From a virus: 32,546 nucleotides of DNA. The position numbers and the translations under genes were made by a program. The stretch covers positions 1 through 32,546 of the IMG/VR virus record IMGVR_UViG_3300047560_000290, one strand, 5' to 3'. Positions 1 to 6,538 of this stretch are shown one piece after another. How positions within the stretch are numbered: position 1 is the first letter of the stretch; each line of letters opens with the position of its first letter. Below the pieces are notes generated by a model that was not told where the DNA came from, made no database searches, and saw nothing but the letters and a program-made list of their open reading frames with translations.

Positions 1-1061
1 TTATTTTTTATAATGGCACTTATTCTGCTGCAGTAGACGGCTGGGATATTTATAGTGCTGCGGCCAGTAAATTTATTGTTGGCACTGCTACGCAGTCTGA
101 GATTGCTACAACCACTGCAGCCAGTGGGAGTACTGTTGCTACAGCATCTGGGCTAGGTACCGCAGGCGCACACTATGGAAGTGCTGTTTCTGCAACTGGT
201 GGCGCAGGCACTGCTGACAGCAACCTTGTCACAGCCGGTAATCACACGCATACAGTAACCCCGTCTACAGTCACAGTCAGTACTGAGATGAAGCCGATCA
301 GTACAACAATTACCATGCTGCGCACTGCCACGGAGCAAAGGTTCTTTCCTGCCAATACCATCCATATCAATGGAACCAATTTGGTTAGCGGGTCTCAAAA
401 GTTGGCAGCAACATCTGACCGCTATATATCTGGCGGCAGTTCAGTTACAGACAACGCAGCAGCTACGCATACGCCTACGTTCACGGTTTCATCCTACAGT
501 TCTGGAAGCCATTCACACCTTCAGTATGTTGGAAGCGGTGCACAAATGACTGGCGCAACATCCGGAACAAGCCAGCCTGCGTATGTTTCTGCGTCTTCAA
601 CTTCACATTCTCATGTGCTGACTGGGTCTGCTTCAATCACTGCCCTTAAAGGCAAACTGTTGAAACTGTGGATTGCAGCGTCACGACAGATACCCCAGAA
701 CGCCACCATCGTCATGTATTGCGGAAACCTTTCCTTACTTCCACCTTACTGGAAAGTATGTGACGGAACCAACGGCACAATAGACATGCAAGGGTACTTC
801 CTTGGGTACGCCACGTCTTCTGCCACAGCGCATGGTGCGATTACCAGTGCTTCAACAACTTATGCGACCACGGTTCCTACGGCAGCATCGGACAACTTTA
901 CCCATGCTCACTTTACTTTGAGCAGCAGCATTTATTCGTTCTTGTACATTCCTCACGCGTCTACTTCGTTCCCCCATACACATACAGTATCTGGTGCGAC
1001 TTTGACAACTGATGCGCTTCCTGCAAACATCAAACTTGCTTTTATCCAATTGGTTATCTAG
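1..1061 (+). CDS. Tail collar/tail fibre protein, 5' truncated by window edge
   Basis: The frame (first full codon at 3) is open from the window edge to TAG at 1059-1061, so the real start is outside and the visible part is 352 residues. The protein is Ala/Thr/Ser-rich and beta-type. It has a collar-like segment (about nt 690-830) with PPYWKVCDG followed by GTIDMQGYF, resembling the Phage_Collar pattern CDG...TPDL.GRF. Five HxH motifs (HTH, HSH, HSH, HAH, HTH) are spread along it. In T4 gp37 and other fibre tips HxH histidines bind iron inside trimers. It ends in LPANIKLAFIQ, like collar-fibre C-termini. It is probably a trimeric host-recognition fibre tip. The next gene is a probable assembly chaperone. 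Family assignment is by motif only. Confidence 0.75.
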   Translation, partial: IFYNGTYSAAVDGWDIYSAAASKFIVGTATQSEIATTTAASGSTVATASGLGTAGAHYGSAVSATGGAGTADSNLVTAGNHTHTVTPSTVTVSTEMKPISTTITMLRTATEQRFFPANTIHINGTNLVSGSQKLAATSDRYISGGSSVTDNAAATHTPTFTVSSYSSGSHSHLQYVGSGAQMTGATSGTSQPAYVSASSTSHSHVLTGSASITALKGKLLKLWIAASRQIPQNATIVMYCGNLSLLPPYWKVCDGTNGTIDMQGYFLGYATSSATAHGAITSASTTYATTVPTAASDNFTHAHFTLSSSIYSFLYIPHASTSFPHTHTVSGATLTTDALPANIKLAFIQLVI

Positions 1062-1070
1062 GGGTTTACC

Positions 1071-1577
1071 ATGACTCAATACGTCTTTATTGATTTTTAC
1101 AACAACACCGCTTCTTGCCGAATCGACAACGTTGAGCATGCGTTTTCCTCTACCGACGCATTTAAGTATGGTGCGGGTTTTCCCTACTCTGAAACCATGC
1201 AGCTGGTGTCATATGAGCCCGGTCGCAGTATTTACGTGGTTGAGTTCACGGGTGGTAAGTCTGAGCATGGCCCAGATTTGCATGCGATTGTTTGGATCAA
1301 AGAGAACTTAGACAAGATCAAAGCTGCAGCCATTCAAGACTTGGCTGAGCATCCTCCATACCCCCCGCTTACCCTTGTGGACGCACGCAACGCCAAGTTG
1401 TACGCCACCGACTGGGTACTACAGCGCAAACAAGAAGAAGACCTGTTGGGTATTCCCAACACAATGTCAGCAGAGAAATTTACTGCTGTACTGGCATACC
1501 GCCAAGCCTTACGCGACATAACCAAGACGTATTCTGATATAAAGACAGTGGTGTGGCCAACCGACCCACTTTCTTAA
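1071..1577 (+). CDS. Putative tail fibre assembly chaperone, 168 aa
   Basis: ATG at 1071 follows an AGGGG-type ribosome site and lies 9 nt after the fibre gene. The C-terminal part (from about residue 125) runs AEKFTAVLAYRQALRDITK and ends with VVWPTDPL. This Y-R-x-x-LRD ... W-P-x-xP arrangement is characteristic of small phage tail-fibre assembly chaperones, usually encoded directly after the fibre. The N-terminal half is an acidic alpha/beta region with no family I recognise. By position and C-terminal motif it most likely helps fold or trimerise the fibre encoded upstream. It could alternatively be a minor tail component. Confidence 0.6.
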   Translation: MTQYVFIDFYNNTASCRIDNVEHAFSSTDAFKYGAGFPYSETMQLVSYEPGRSIYVVEFTGGKSEHGPDLHAIVWIKENLDKIKAAAIQDLAEHPPYPPLTLVDARNAKLYATDWVLQRKQEEDLLGIPNTMSAEKFTAVLAYRQALRDITKTYSDIKTVVWPTDPLS

Positions 1578-1586
1578 AGGATACCT

Positions 1587-2651
1587 ATGAAAATTGCCGT
1601 ATACGCCATCAGTAAAAACGAGGAACAATTCGTACAACGTTTCTGTGAGTCAGCCAAAGATGCCGATCTTATTCTTATCGCTGATACTGGTTCTACAGAC
1701 AATACTGCTAGTCTGGCCCGTTCTCTGGGTGCTACAGTGTATGACATCTCCGTTAGACCTTGGCGTTTCGACAAGGCGCGTGACACTGCCCTTAATTTAA
1801 TCCCTGCCGACTTTGACGTGTGTATCTCTCTTGACTTGGACGAAGTCATGGAGCCGGGCTGGAGACAAGAGATTGAGCGTGTATGGACAGAGCAGACAAC
1901 ACGCCTGCGCTACAAGTTTGACTGGGGCTGTGGTATCAGTTTCTTCTACGAGAAGATTCATCACCGCACTGGATACCACTGGCACCACCCAGTTCATGAG
2001 TACCCCCGTGCTGACAACCGCACCAAGGAAGTCTACGCACACACAGACATGCTGCTGGTAAGCCATCACCCAGACAATAACAAGTCTCGTGGCCAGTACA
2101 TGCCGCTCCTAGAGTTGGCTGTGGCAGAAGACCCACGCTGCCCACGTAATGCGTTTTACCATGCCCGTGAGTTGACGTTCTATTCCCGCTGGCAAGAAGC
2201 CATTACTGCGCTTGAGAAGTACCTTGCCATGCCTGAGGCTAACTGGCAGAACGAGCGTTGCTACGCCATGCGCTTATTGTCTAAGTCACACGATGAACTT
2301 GGCCATGTTGAAGAAGCCATGAAGTGGGCACGCCTTGCTGTTGCCGAGGCCCCCGGTACTCGTGAGCCATGGGTTGAATTGTCTATGCAGTGCTACCGCC
2401 GTAGCATGTGGGCGGAGTCTTACGCTGCTGCGCTGTCTGCGCTCGAGATCAAAGATAAAGCACTCGTGTATACGATGGACCCGTCGGTGTGGACTGAGAA
2501 GCCATACGACCTTGCCAGCATTGCTGCTTGGAATCTTGGCCTCAAAGATTCTGCTATCGAGTTTTGCAAAAAAGCTCTAGAATTCAATCCTACGGACAGC
2601 AGGCTTATTGCTAACCTTGCGTCTATGAACCCTACCGTGGAGTCGACATGA
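1587..2651 (+). CDS. GT2-type glycosyltransferase with TPR-like C-terminus, 354 aa
   Basis: AAGGA lies about 7 nt before the ATG. Residues 1-100 form a GT-A glycosyltransferase core: AISKNEE near the N-terminus, IADTGSTDNT (31-40) for nucleotide-sugar binding, RPWRFDKARDTAL, and the metal-binding DLDE at 83-86 (DXD-type). A SHHPDNNKSR segment follows about 75 residues later, as in GT2 proteins of the beta-4-glucosyltransferase/SunS-like group. From about residue 185 the chain is helical with TPR-like pairs (EAITALEKYL, EEAMKWARLAV, DSAIEFCKKALEFNP). It lacks a signal peptide and transmembrane segment, so it should act in the cytoplasm. Substrate is unknown. Location between fibre and lysis genes suggests modification of a virion protein or of a host surface precursor. 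Its stop overlaps the next start (ATGA). Confidence 0.85.
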   Translation: MKIAVYAISKNEEQFVQRFCESAKDADLILIADTGSTDNTASLARSLGATVYDISVRPWRFDKARDTALNLIPADFDVCISLDLDEVMEPGWRQEIERVWTEQTTRLRYKFDWGCGISFFYEKIHHRTGYHWHHPVHEYPRADNRTKEVYAHTDMLLVSHHPDNNKSRGQYMPLLELAVAEDPRCPRNAFYHARELTFYSRWQEAITALEKYLAMPEANWQNERCYAMRLLSKSHDELGHVEEAMKWARLAVAEAPGTREPWVELSMQCYRRSMWAESYAAALSALEIKDKALVYTMDPSVWTEKPYDLASIAAWNLGLKDSAIEFCKKALEFNPTDSRLIANLASMNPTVEST

Positions 2652-3007
2652 TCGGACGTCTGATCGCACTGTTGTTCTTAAGCCGCGAATACGCGCACAG
2701 AGCACACTTACGTACAACGAGTTTCGCCCAGCACATGGCGTTGGGTGAGTTCTACGCCAGCATTGTAGAAATTGCTGACTCACTGACCGAAGCCTACCAA
2801 GGACGCCACGGCATCGTTGAGGATATCCCCATGCTGGAAGAAACAGACAAAGGCGACCCCGCTGATGTTTTAGCACGCCACTTGGATTCTGTAGAAAAGA
2901 TTCGCTACACAGCAATCAACAAAACAGATACAGCTCTTCAGAACATCGTTGATGAAGCCGTTGCTGAATATTTGAGCACTCTGTACAAACTACGGAACTT
3001 GAAGTGA
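2648..3007 (+). CDS. Conserved helical phage protein (DUF5856-like), 119 aa
   Basis: Starts in an ATGA overlap with the glycosyltransferase. The protein is all-helical with histidines and acids spaced as in a helical bundle: HRAHLRTTSFAQHMALGEFY, then EIADSLTEAYQGRHGI. This pattern recalls small proteins of T4-like and marine phages listed as DUF5856, and ferritin-like bundles. No signal peptide is evident. Function is unknown. A metal-binding four-helix role is only a guess. Recognition is from memory of the motif and was not checked by search. Confidence 0.6.
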   Translation: MIGRLIALLFLSREYAHRAHLRTTSFAQHMALGEFYASIVEIADSLTEAYQGRHGIVEDIPMLEETDKGDPADVLARHLDSVEKIRYTAINKTDTALQNIVDEAVAEYLSTLYKLRNLK

Positions 3008-3240
3008 TGGACAACCAACAGATATTTAACTTTGTAGTAGCCATCGCGGCCTTCTTGGCCGTATTTGTGTTTAACCAAACGACTCGCAAGATTCAGAAGC
3101 TGGAAGATGACGCCAGTTCTTTGCGAGAAAGTCTGCTGAAAGACTACGTCCAAAAGGACGACTATAAGTCTGACATTGCAGAAATCAAAACCATTCTGAG
3201 ACAAATATTTGACAAGCTAGATTCAAAACAAGACAAATGA
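3007..3240 (+). CDS. Small membrane-anchored coiled-coil protein, 77 aa
   Basis: ATG at 3007 overlaps the preceding TGA by one base (TGATG). A GTG one codon upstream is possible but less likely. Residues 6-22 are a hydrophobic transmembrane helix. The rest is charged and helical (QKLEDDASSLRESLL, DYVQKDDYKSDIAEIK, ending DKLDSKQDK). This layout resembles XhlA/hemolysin-type accessory lysis proteins, which have the membrane helix at the opposite end, and i-spanin-like proteins. A true Rz/Rz1 pair is present further down, so a spanin role is unlikely. It sits just before the lysis genes and is coupled to both neighbours. Confidence 0.65.
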   Translation: MDNQQIFNFVVAIAAFLAVFVFNQTTRKIQKLEDDASSLRESLLKDYVQKDDYKSDIAEIKTILRQIFDKLDSKQDK

Positions 3241-3241
3241 A

Positions 3242-3529
3242 ATGCGCTGGCTGCTCCTACCATTGTTGCTGTTATTGGCAGGGGCTAGTGCAAAACCGCC
3301 TTGTCTAGTTGTTGACTTTTATAACGTAAGCTGGATCAGTGAGCCCACAAGAAGGCACATGGAATTGTCTCGGTGGCTTACAACAAATGGAGATAATTGT
3401 TCATCTGAAGACATGGCTTTAATATGGAATCGTTTGGCAGAGTGGGCTGGAGTGGCTGATTCTGCTGAACTCAGGGGCAAGGTTCTTTACTACTACGCTC
3501 GAGCGCGAGAAAGAGAGGACAAGAAATGA
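3242..3529 (+). CDS. Small exported protein, candidate RI-like antiholin, 95 aa
   Basis: Residues 1-17 form a clear Sec signal peptide (MRW, Leu-rich core, ASA cleavage site before Lys18). The mature part is about 78 residues, helical, with two cysteines (C21 and C53) that could form a disulfide in the periplasm. T4 RI is also about 97 aa, with an N-terminal export signal, a small helical periplasmic domain and a disulfide, and it blocks holin T. Here a T-like holin gene follows two genes downstream. Size, topology, cysteines and context fit an RI-like antiholin, but residue similarity is too low to claim homology by eye. The stop overlaps the next ATG. Confidence 0.6.
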   Translation: MRWLLLPLLLLLAGASAKPPCLVVDFYNVSWISEPTRRHMELSRWLTTNGDNCSSEDMALIWNRLAEWAGVADSAELRGKVLYYYARAREREDKK

Positions 3530-3762
3530 TTGACAAGATCAGACTGTTCCCGATTGTTGATGCCAGTGGATACCCTCAGAAAATTGATGGTACCCAAAGA
3601 CGAATTGAAAAGCACCAAGAAGAACATCGTGCAATAGTTAAATCGGCCAAAGCAGAACAGAAAATTCAAGACCTGCTGTTTGAGTTGTATTGCAAGAAGG
3701 CCGAACAAAATAGGATTAGGCTGGAAATATTCCAGAATCGTAAACTAGACATCTACGTATAA
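3526..3762 (+). CDS. Hypothetical protein, 78 aa
   Basis: Starts in an ATGA overlap with the exported protein. The N-terminus (IRLFPIVDASGYPQ) is beta-like. The rest is helical and very basic and charged (RRIEKHQEEHRAIVKSAKAEQ). There is no signal peptide, transmembrane segment or recognised family. Its place inside the lysis block and tight coupling suggest it is translated, but its role is unknown. Confidence 0.55.
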   Translation: MIDKIRLFPIVDASGYPQKIDGTQRRIEKHQEEHRAIVKSAKAEQKIQDLLFELYCKKAEQNRIRLEIFQNRKLDIYV

Positions 3763-3763
3763 C

Positions 3764-4486
3764 ATGGTCACCAAAAAAGCTCCTGCCAAAGTGCCAGCCA
3801 AAGTAGCACCCGTCAAACGTGCGGTGCCAAAGCCAACGCCAAAACCTAAGGCTGAGCCTGCTATTACTGTGACACATGCCCGTAGAAAAAACGAATCAAC
3901 AGCCGACAAGGTTATTGAGCTTATTAAATGGGTAGACAATCCATTCAAACTGTTTACCGTTATCTTGCTATCGTTTCTTGCCTTTGCAGGATACTTTGCT
4001 TGGGATTCACGGCAGGTTATTCTTGGTGCTATTACCAACAGTTCACACAAATCCTCACTGCGTGAAGTTCCTGCGCTTGAGAAAATTACTCAAAGCGTCA
4101 TGAAAGACTTGGAAGCTGACACCATGATTGTCCACAAAGCCAATCTGGTCGTGAACGGTCGTACTACGCTACTTGCATATGGTCCTAAAGGTCGAACCAA
4201 TGAGTTTGACGGTTATAACTCAACCCTGTTTAATAAAGACCCTGCACGAAATGCCGCCATGATTGCCATGATGAATGGTGAAGTCTATTGCGCTAAAGGT
4301 GAAGTAACGGGTAGAACATCTGAGTGGGAAGCTAAACAAGGTGTTACTTTTACTTGTTGGGTTTCTATCCCACCCGAGATTGGTGAGTTTGACGGCTACG
4401 CATCTGTTGGGTTCATGAAAGAACCTTCAGACCTGACTGTTGTAAAAACACGGTTGAACTTGGCTTCAACGGAAATGGCCAAATGA
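3764..4486 (+). CDS. T4 T-like (class III) holin candidate, 240 aa
   Basis: Topology is a Lys/Pro/Ala-rich cytoplasmic N-terminus (1-48), one transmembrane helix at about 62-80, and a periplasmic domain of about 160 residues with exactly two cysteines (C176, C198). T4 holin T (218 aa) has the same plan: short cytoplasmic tail, single TM, large C-terminal periplasmic domain with a disulfide that binds RI. The segment TFTCWVSIPPEIGEFDGY sits where T has its own Cys-aromatic-rich strand. The N-terminal basic Pro/Lys stretch is longer than in T. Context supports lysis: lipoprotein, two-TM protein, spanins and endolysin follow in one coupled run. A membrane-anchored periplasmic protein of another kind remains possible. 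Confidence 0.6.
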   Translation: MVTKKAPAKVPAKVAPVKRAVPKPTPKPKAEPAITVTHARRKNESTADKVIELIKWVDNPFKLFTVILLSFLAFAGYFAWDSRQVILGAITNSSHKSSLREVPALEKITQSVMKDLEADTMIVHKANLVVNGRTTLLAYGPKGRTNEFDGYNSTLFNKDPARNAAMIAMMNGEVYCAKGEVTGRTSEWEAKQGVTFTCWVSIPPEIGEFDGYASVGFMKEPSDLTVVKTRLNLASTEMAK

Positions 4487-4689
4487 GATATCTGCTCCTA
4501 ATCCTTTTACTGACAGGGTGCAAAGATGTTTACCGCTACCCATGTCAGAACCCTGACAACTTTGGTTTGGAACAATGCCAAAAGCCAAAGTGCTTATTTA
4601 CACAGCAGTGCCCCGAGTATTTAGTAGCACCCATATTAGATAAGCAAGCCCAGCCTGTTGTACAGCCTGCACCGGAGCCACACAAATGA
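4483..4689 (+). CDS. Small Cys-rich lipoprotein, 68 aa
   Basis: ATGA overlap with the holin candidate. The N-terminus MRYLLLILLLTGC is a short signal with a lipobox (LTGC, C13), so it should be lipidated. The mature part has a dense cysteine pattern (YPCQNP, EQCQKPKC, QQC) and a Pro-rich end. I recall similar lipoproteins with YRYPCQ(D/N)P near lysis or tail genes of other phages, without known function. It could be a second o-spanin-like or superinfection-exclusion-type lipoprotein. The cysteines suggest disulfides. The stop overlaps the next ATG. Confidence 0.75.
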   Translation: MRYLLLILLLTGCKDVYRYPCQNPDNFGLEQCQKPKCLFTQQCPEYLVAPILDKQAQPVVQPAPEPHK

Positions 4690-5171
4690 AACTTGAAATT
4701 AAAACAGTAGATGAATTAGTCCTACTGATCCAAGTGCTGGCTTGGGCGTTTGTAGTGTTTGTAGTCATGATGGTGTTTGGCGGGACGGTTATGTCCATGC
4801 TGTACTCGGTCATCTTTGTGACGCAGCCTATTAAGTCTATGGCCCCCATAGATATGGCGTTCACCAAAATGCTTAACGACGTGATGCTGCTGATGACTGG
4901 CTCGATCACTACGTTGATTGGTATGTTTGCAATTAACAAAGCAGCCAAGGCTGTGGCAGAAAAGTTGGCACCTTCAGTGCTGCCGCCTACGACACCTACA
5001 AGCACGCCTGCACCCACTTCTCCAATGTCCAACTACAACTGGATGGGATATACAAACCCTGAGCTGGATGAAACATGGGTGCCACCACCCCCACCCACAA
5101 CGCCGCCAGATCATTTAGAAGACGATCATGAAAGAGCGCAGACTGCGCTTGCACGGAAAGAGGCTGAGTGA
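4686..5171 (+). CDS. Two-TM membrane protein in lysis cassette, 161 aa
   Basis: Two hydrophobic helices are visible at about 11-40 and 63-83 with few charges between them. A Pro/Thr-rich tail (about 97-150, with PPPPPTTPPD) and a charged end (EDDHERAQTALARKEAE) follow. Size of the membrane part and context fit a class II holin or antiholin partner for the single-TM T-like protein. The long tail is unusual for holins. It is coupled to both neighbours (ATGA upstream, TGATG downstream). No specific family is recognised. Confidence 0.65.
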   Translation: MKLEIKTVDELVLLIQVLAWAFVVFVVMMVFGGTVMSMLYSVIFVTQPIKSMAPIDMAFTKMLNDVMLLMTGSITTLIGMFAINKAAKAVAEKLAPSVLPPTTPTSTPAPTSPMSNYNWMGYTNPELDETWVPPPPPTTPPDHLEDDHERAQTALARKEAE

Positions 5172-5638
5172 TGTTTGGCATCCCACTTCCATGGTTAATC
5201 ATCGGTGTCGCAGTTGCACTGTTTGGATCGTACCGTGGCGGATACCACTATGGCTGGACAGACCGTGACGCAGAAATGCAGATCGAGATTGCCAAGAAGA
5301 ATGACGAAGCCCGTGAACTTGAAAAGAACATGTCTTCCAAGTTGGCGGACAAAGAAACTGAACTGAGAAAGGCGCAAGATGACATTGTTAAAAAGCAGTC
5401 TGCTATGCGTGAGCTTGCTCGGACTGGCCAGCTGCGGCTCCCCACCGCAAGTTGCGTACAAGCCGCCCCAAGTACCCCCGCTCCCGCAGGAGATAAGCAA
5501 GATGGAACCGACGCTGAGCGACAGACTATTGAAGCTCTTATCGACCTCGTCGCAGAAGGAGACAAAGCCATCACCAAGCTCAATGCCTGCGTCGACTCCT
5601 ACAACCAAGTAAGGGATTTGATAAATGGTAACCGCTAG
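5171..5638 (+). CDS. i-spanin (Rz-like), 155 aa
   Basis: ATG at 5171 overlaps the previous stop (TGATG). A GTG one codon earlier is less likely. Residues 5-19 are an N-terminal membrane anchor. Residues 31-85 are a charged coiled coil (KNDEARELEKNMSSKLADK). A Pro/Ala linker and a C-terminal domain with LIDLVAEGDKAITKLNACVD follow. This is the classic inner-membrane spanin layout: anchored in the inner membrane, periplasmic coiled coil, C-terminus meeting the outer-membrane partner. The o-spanin gene is fully nested in the +1 frame (5379-5612), which strongly supports the call. It overlaps the endolysin gene by 14 nt. Confidence 0.9.
   Translation: MFGIPLPWLIIGVAVALFGSYRGGYHYGWTDRDAEMQIEIAKKNDEARELEKNMSSKLADKETELRKAQDDIVKKQSAMRELARTGQLRLPTASCVQAAPSTPAPAGDKQDGTDAERQTIEALIDLVAEGDKAITKLNACVDSYNQVRDLINGNR
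5379..5612 (+). CDS. o-spanin lipoprotein (Rz1-like), nested in Rz, 77 aa
   Basis: Lies entirely inside the i-spanin gene in the +1 frame. It begins with MTLLKSSLLCVSLLGLASC: a signal peptide ending in the lipobox LASC with C19 as the lipidated residue. The mature part is Pro-rich (PPQVAYKPPQVPPLPQE), as expected for an outer-membrane o-spanin. Shadow frames rarely give a lipobox plus a Pro-rich mature chain inside an Rz gene, so this is a real gene. The mature length of about 59 residues is in the usual range for embedded Rz1 proteins. Confidence 0.88.
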   Translation: MTLLKSSLLCVSLLGLASCGSPPQVAYKPPQVPPLPQEISKMEPTLSDRLLKLLSTSSQKETKPSPSSMPASTPTTK

Positions 5639-6221
5639 TCAACTACAGCAGCTTCACATTGGCCCCGAGTGGGTTGATGGGCTTAACGCTACGTTTCAAA
5701 AGTTTGACATTTCGTCGCCTTTGCGCCAAGCATCGTTCATTGGTCAGTGCAGCCATGAGTGTGGCAACTTCAAAATACTTGAAGAGAACTTGAACTACAG
5801 AGCCGAAGCCCTACAAAAGCTGTGGCCTAAACGATTTGACGCAGTTAAGGCACAAACGTGCGCCCGTAATCCAAAGCTCATTGCCAATACTGTTTACAGC
5901 AACCGTATGGGAAACCGTGACGAAGCCTCAGGCGACGGGTATCGTTTTCGCGGACGCGGATGCATTCAGTTGACCGGTCATGCTAATTATTACCATGCAG
6001 GTCAAGCACTGGGTATCGACTTTGTTATGGAGCCCGATCTGGTTGCCACGCCCATGTATGCATCGTTAACTGCTGGCTGGTTCTGGGACGTTCAAAAGCT
6101 CAATCGCTTTGCTGATACTCGTGACTATATTGGCATGACCAAGAAAATTAACGGCGGTACGATTGGTTTGAACGACCGCATCAAACATATTACTCATGCG
6201 CTTGAAGTCTTGACTTCTTAA
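5625..6221 (+). CDS. Endolysin, glycoside hydrolase family 19 (chitinase-like), 198 aa
   Basis: Cleaves peptidoglycan glycan strands. GH19 landmarks: FIGQCSHECGNF with catalytic Glu45, a second candidate acid at Glu53/54 (ILEEN), NRMGNRDE, the conserved GYRFRGRGCIQLTGHANY block, and KKINGG near the C-terminus. It is the usual length for a single-domain phage GH19 lysozyme, without a cell-wall-binding domain. There is no signal peptide or SAR helix, so it needs the holin for release. The start overlaps the end of Rz by 14 nt, and a hairpin terminator follows 15 nt after the stop. Confidence 0.93.
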   Translation: MVTASQLQQLHIGPEWVDGLNATFQKFDISSPLRQASFIGQCSHECGNFKILEENLNYRAEALQKLWPKRFDAVKAQTCARNPKLIANTVYSNRMGNRDEASGDGYRFRGRGCIQLTGHANYYHAGQALGIDFVMEPDLVATPMYASLTAGWFWDVQKLNRFADTRDYIGMTKKINGGTIGLNDRIKHITHALEVLTS

Positions 6222-6236
6222 TGGCAGAATGTGTGT

Positions 6237-6255
6237 AGGTCTGTGGAGACCTTTT
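6237..6255 (+). terminator. Candidate intrinsic terminator after lysis cassette
   Basis: A perfect 6-bp stem, AGGTCT (6237-6242) and AGACCT (6247-6252), closes a GTGG loop and runs into TTTT then A. It lies in the 55-nt gap between the endolysin and the next gene, which has its own strong AAGGAG site. The stem and T-run are short, so it may be a partial terminator or an RNA-processing hairpin. Confidence 0.45.
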
Positions 6256-6276
6256 ATCAACTTTTAAGGAGCCAAA

Positions 6277-6522
6277 ATGGCAATCAGTTTTGAACAATTC
6301 ATGGAAGCAACAGGCGCTGAGCTGGTTGCTGGCAACATTATCGTAGGTGTTATGGCGGGCCGTAAAAAAGTCGGTAGCTTGGACGATGACGGTGTTTTTA
6401 ACCTGAATGACGACGGTAAGGCTTTGGCAGATGAGATTGAGTCTGCTGGTGGTAAGAAAACAACAAAATCTAAAAAGGCCGAAGCTGTTGAAGCTCCTGC
6501 CGAAGACGCTCCTGCAGCTTAA
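6277..6522 (+). CDS. Hypothetical protein, 81 aa
   Basis: Strong Shine-Dalgarno AAGGAG sits about 6 nt before ATG, suggesting high expression. The first 50 residues are a compact mixed fold (MAISFEQFMEATGAELVAG, then GRKKVGSLDDDGVFNLNDDG). The C-terminus is a Lys-rich stretch followed by an Ala/Glu/Pro tail (KKTTKSKKAEAVEAPAED). Not recognised. A strongly translated small protein between lysis and tail genes may be a virion accessory protein, but this is inference only. Confidence 0.6.
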   Translation: MAISFEQFMEATGAELVAGNIIVGVMAGRKKVGSLDDDGVFNLNDDGKALADEIESAGGKKTTKSKKAEAVEAPAEDAPAA

Positions 6523-6538
6523 TTGAGAAGGTGGGATC

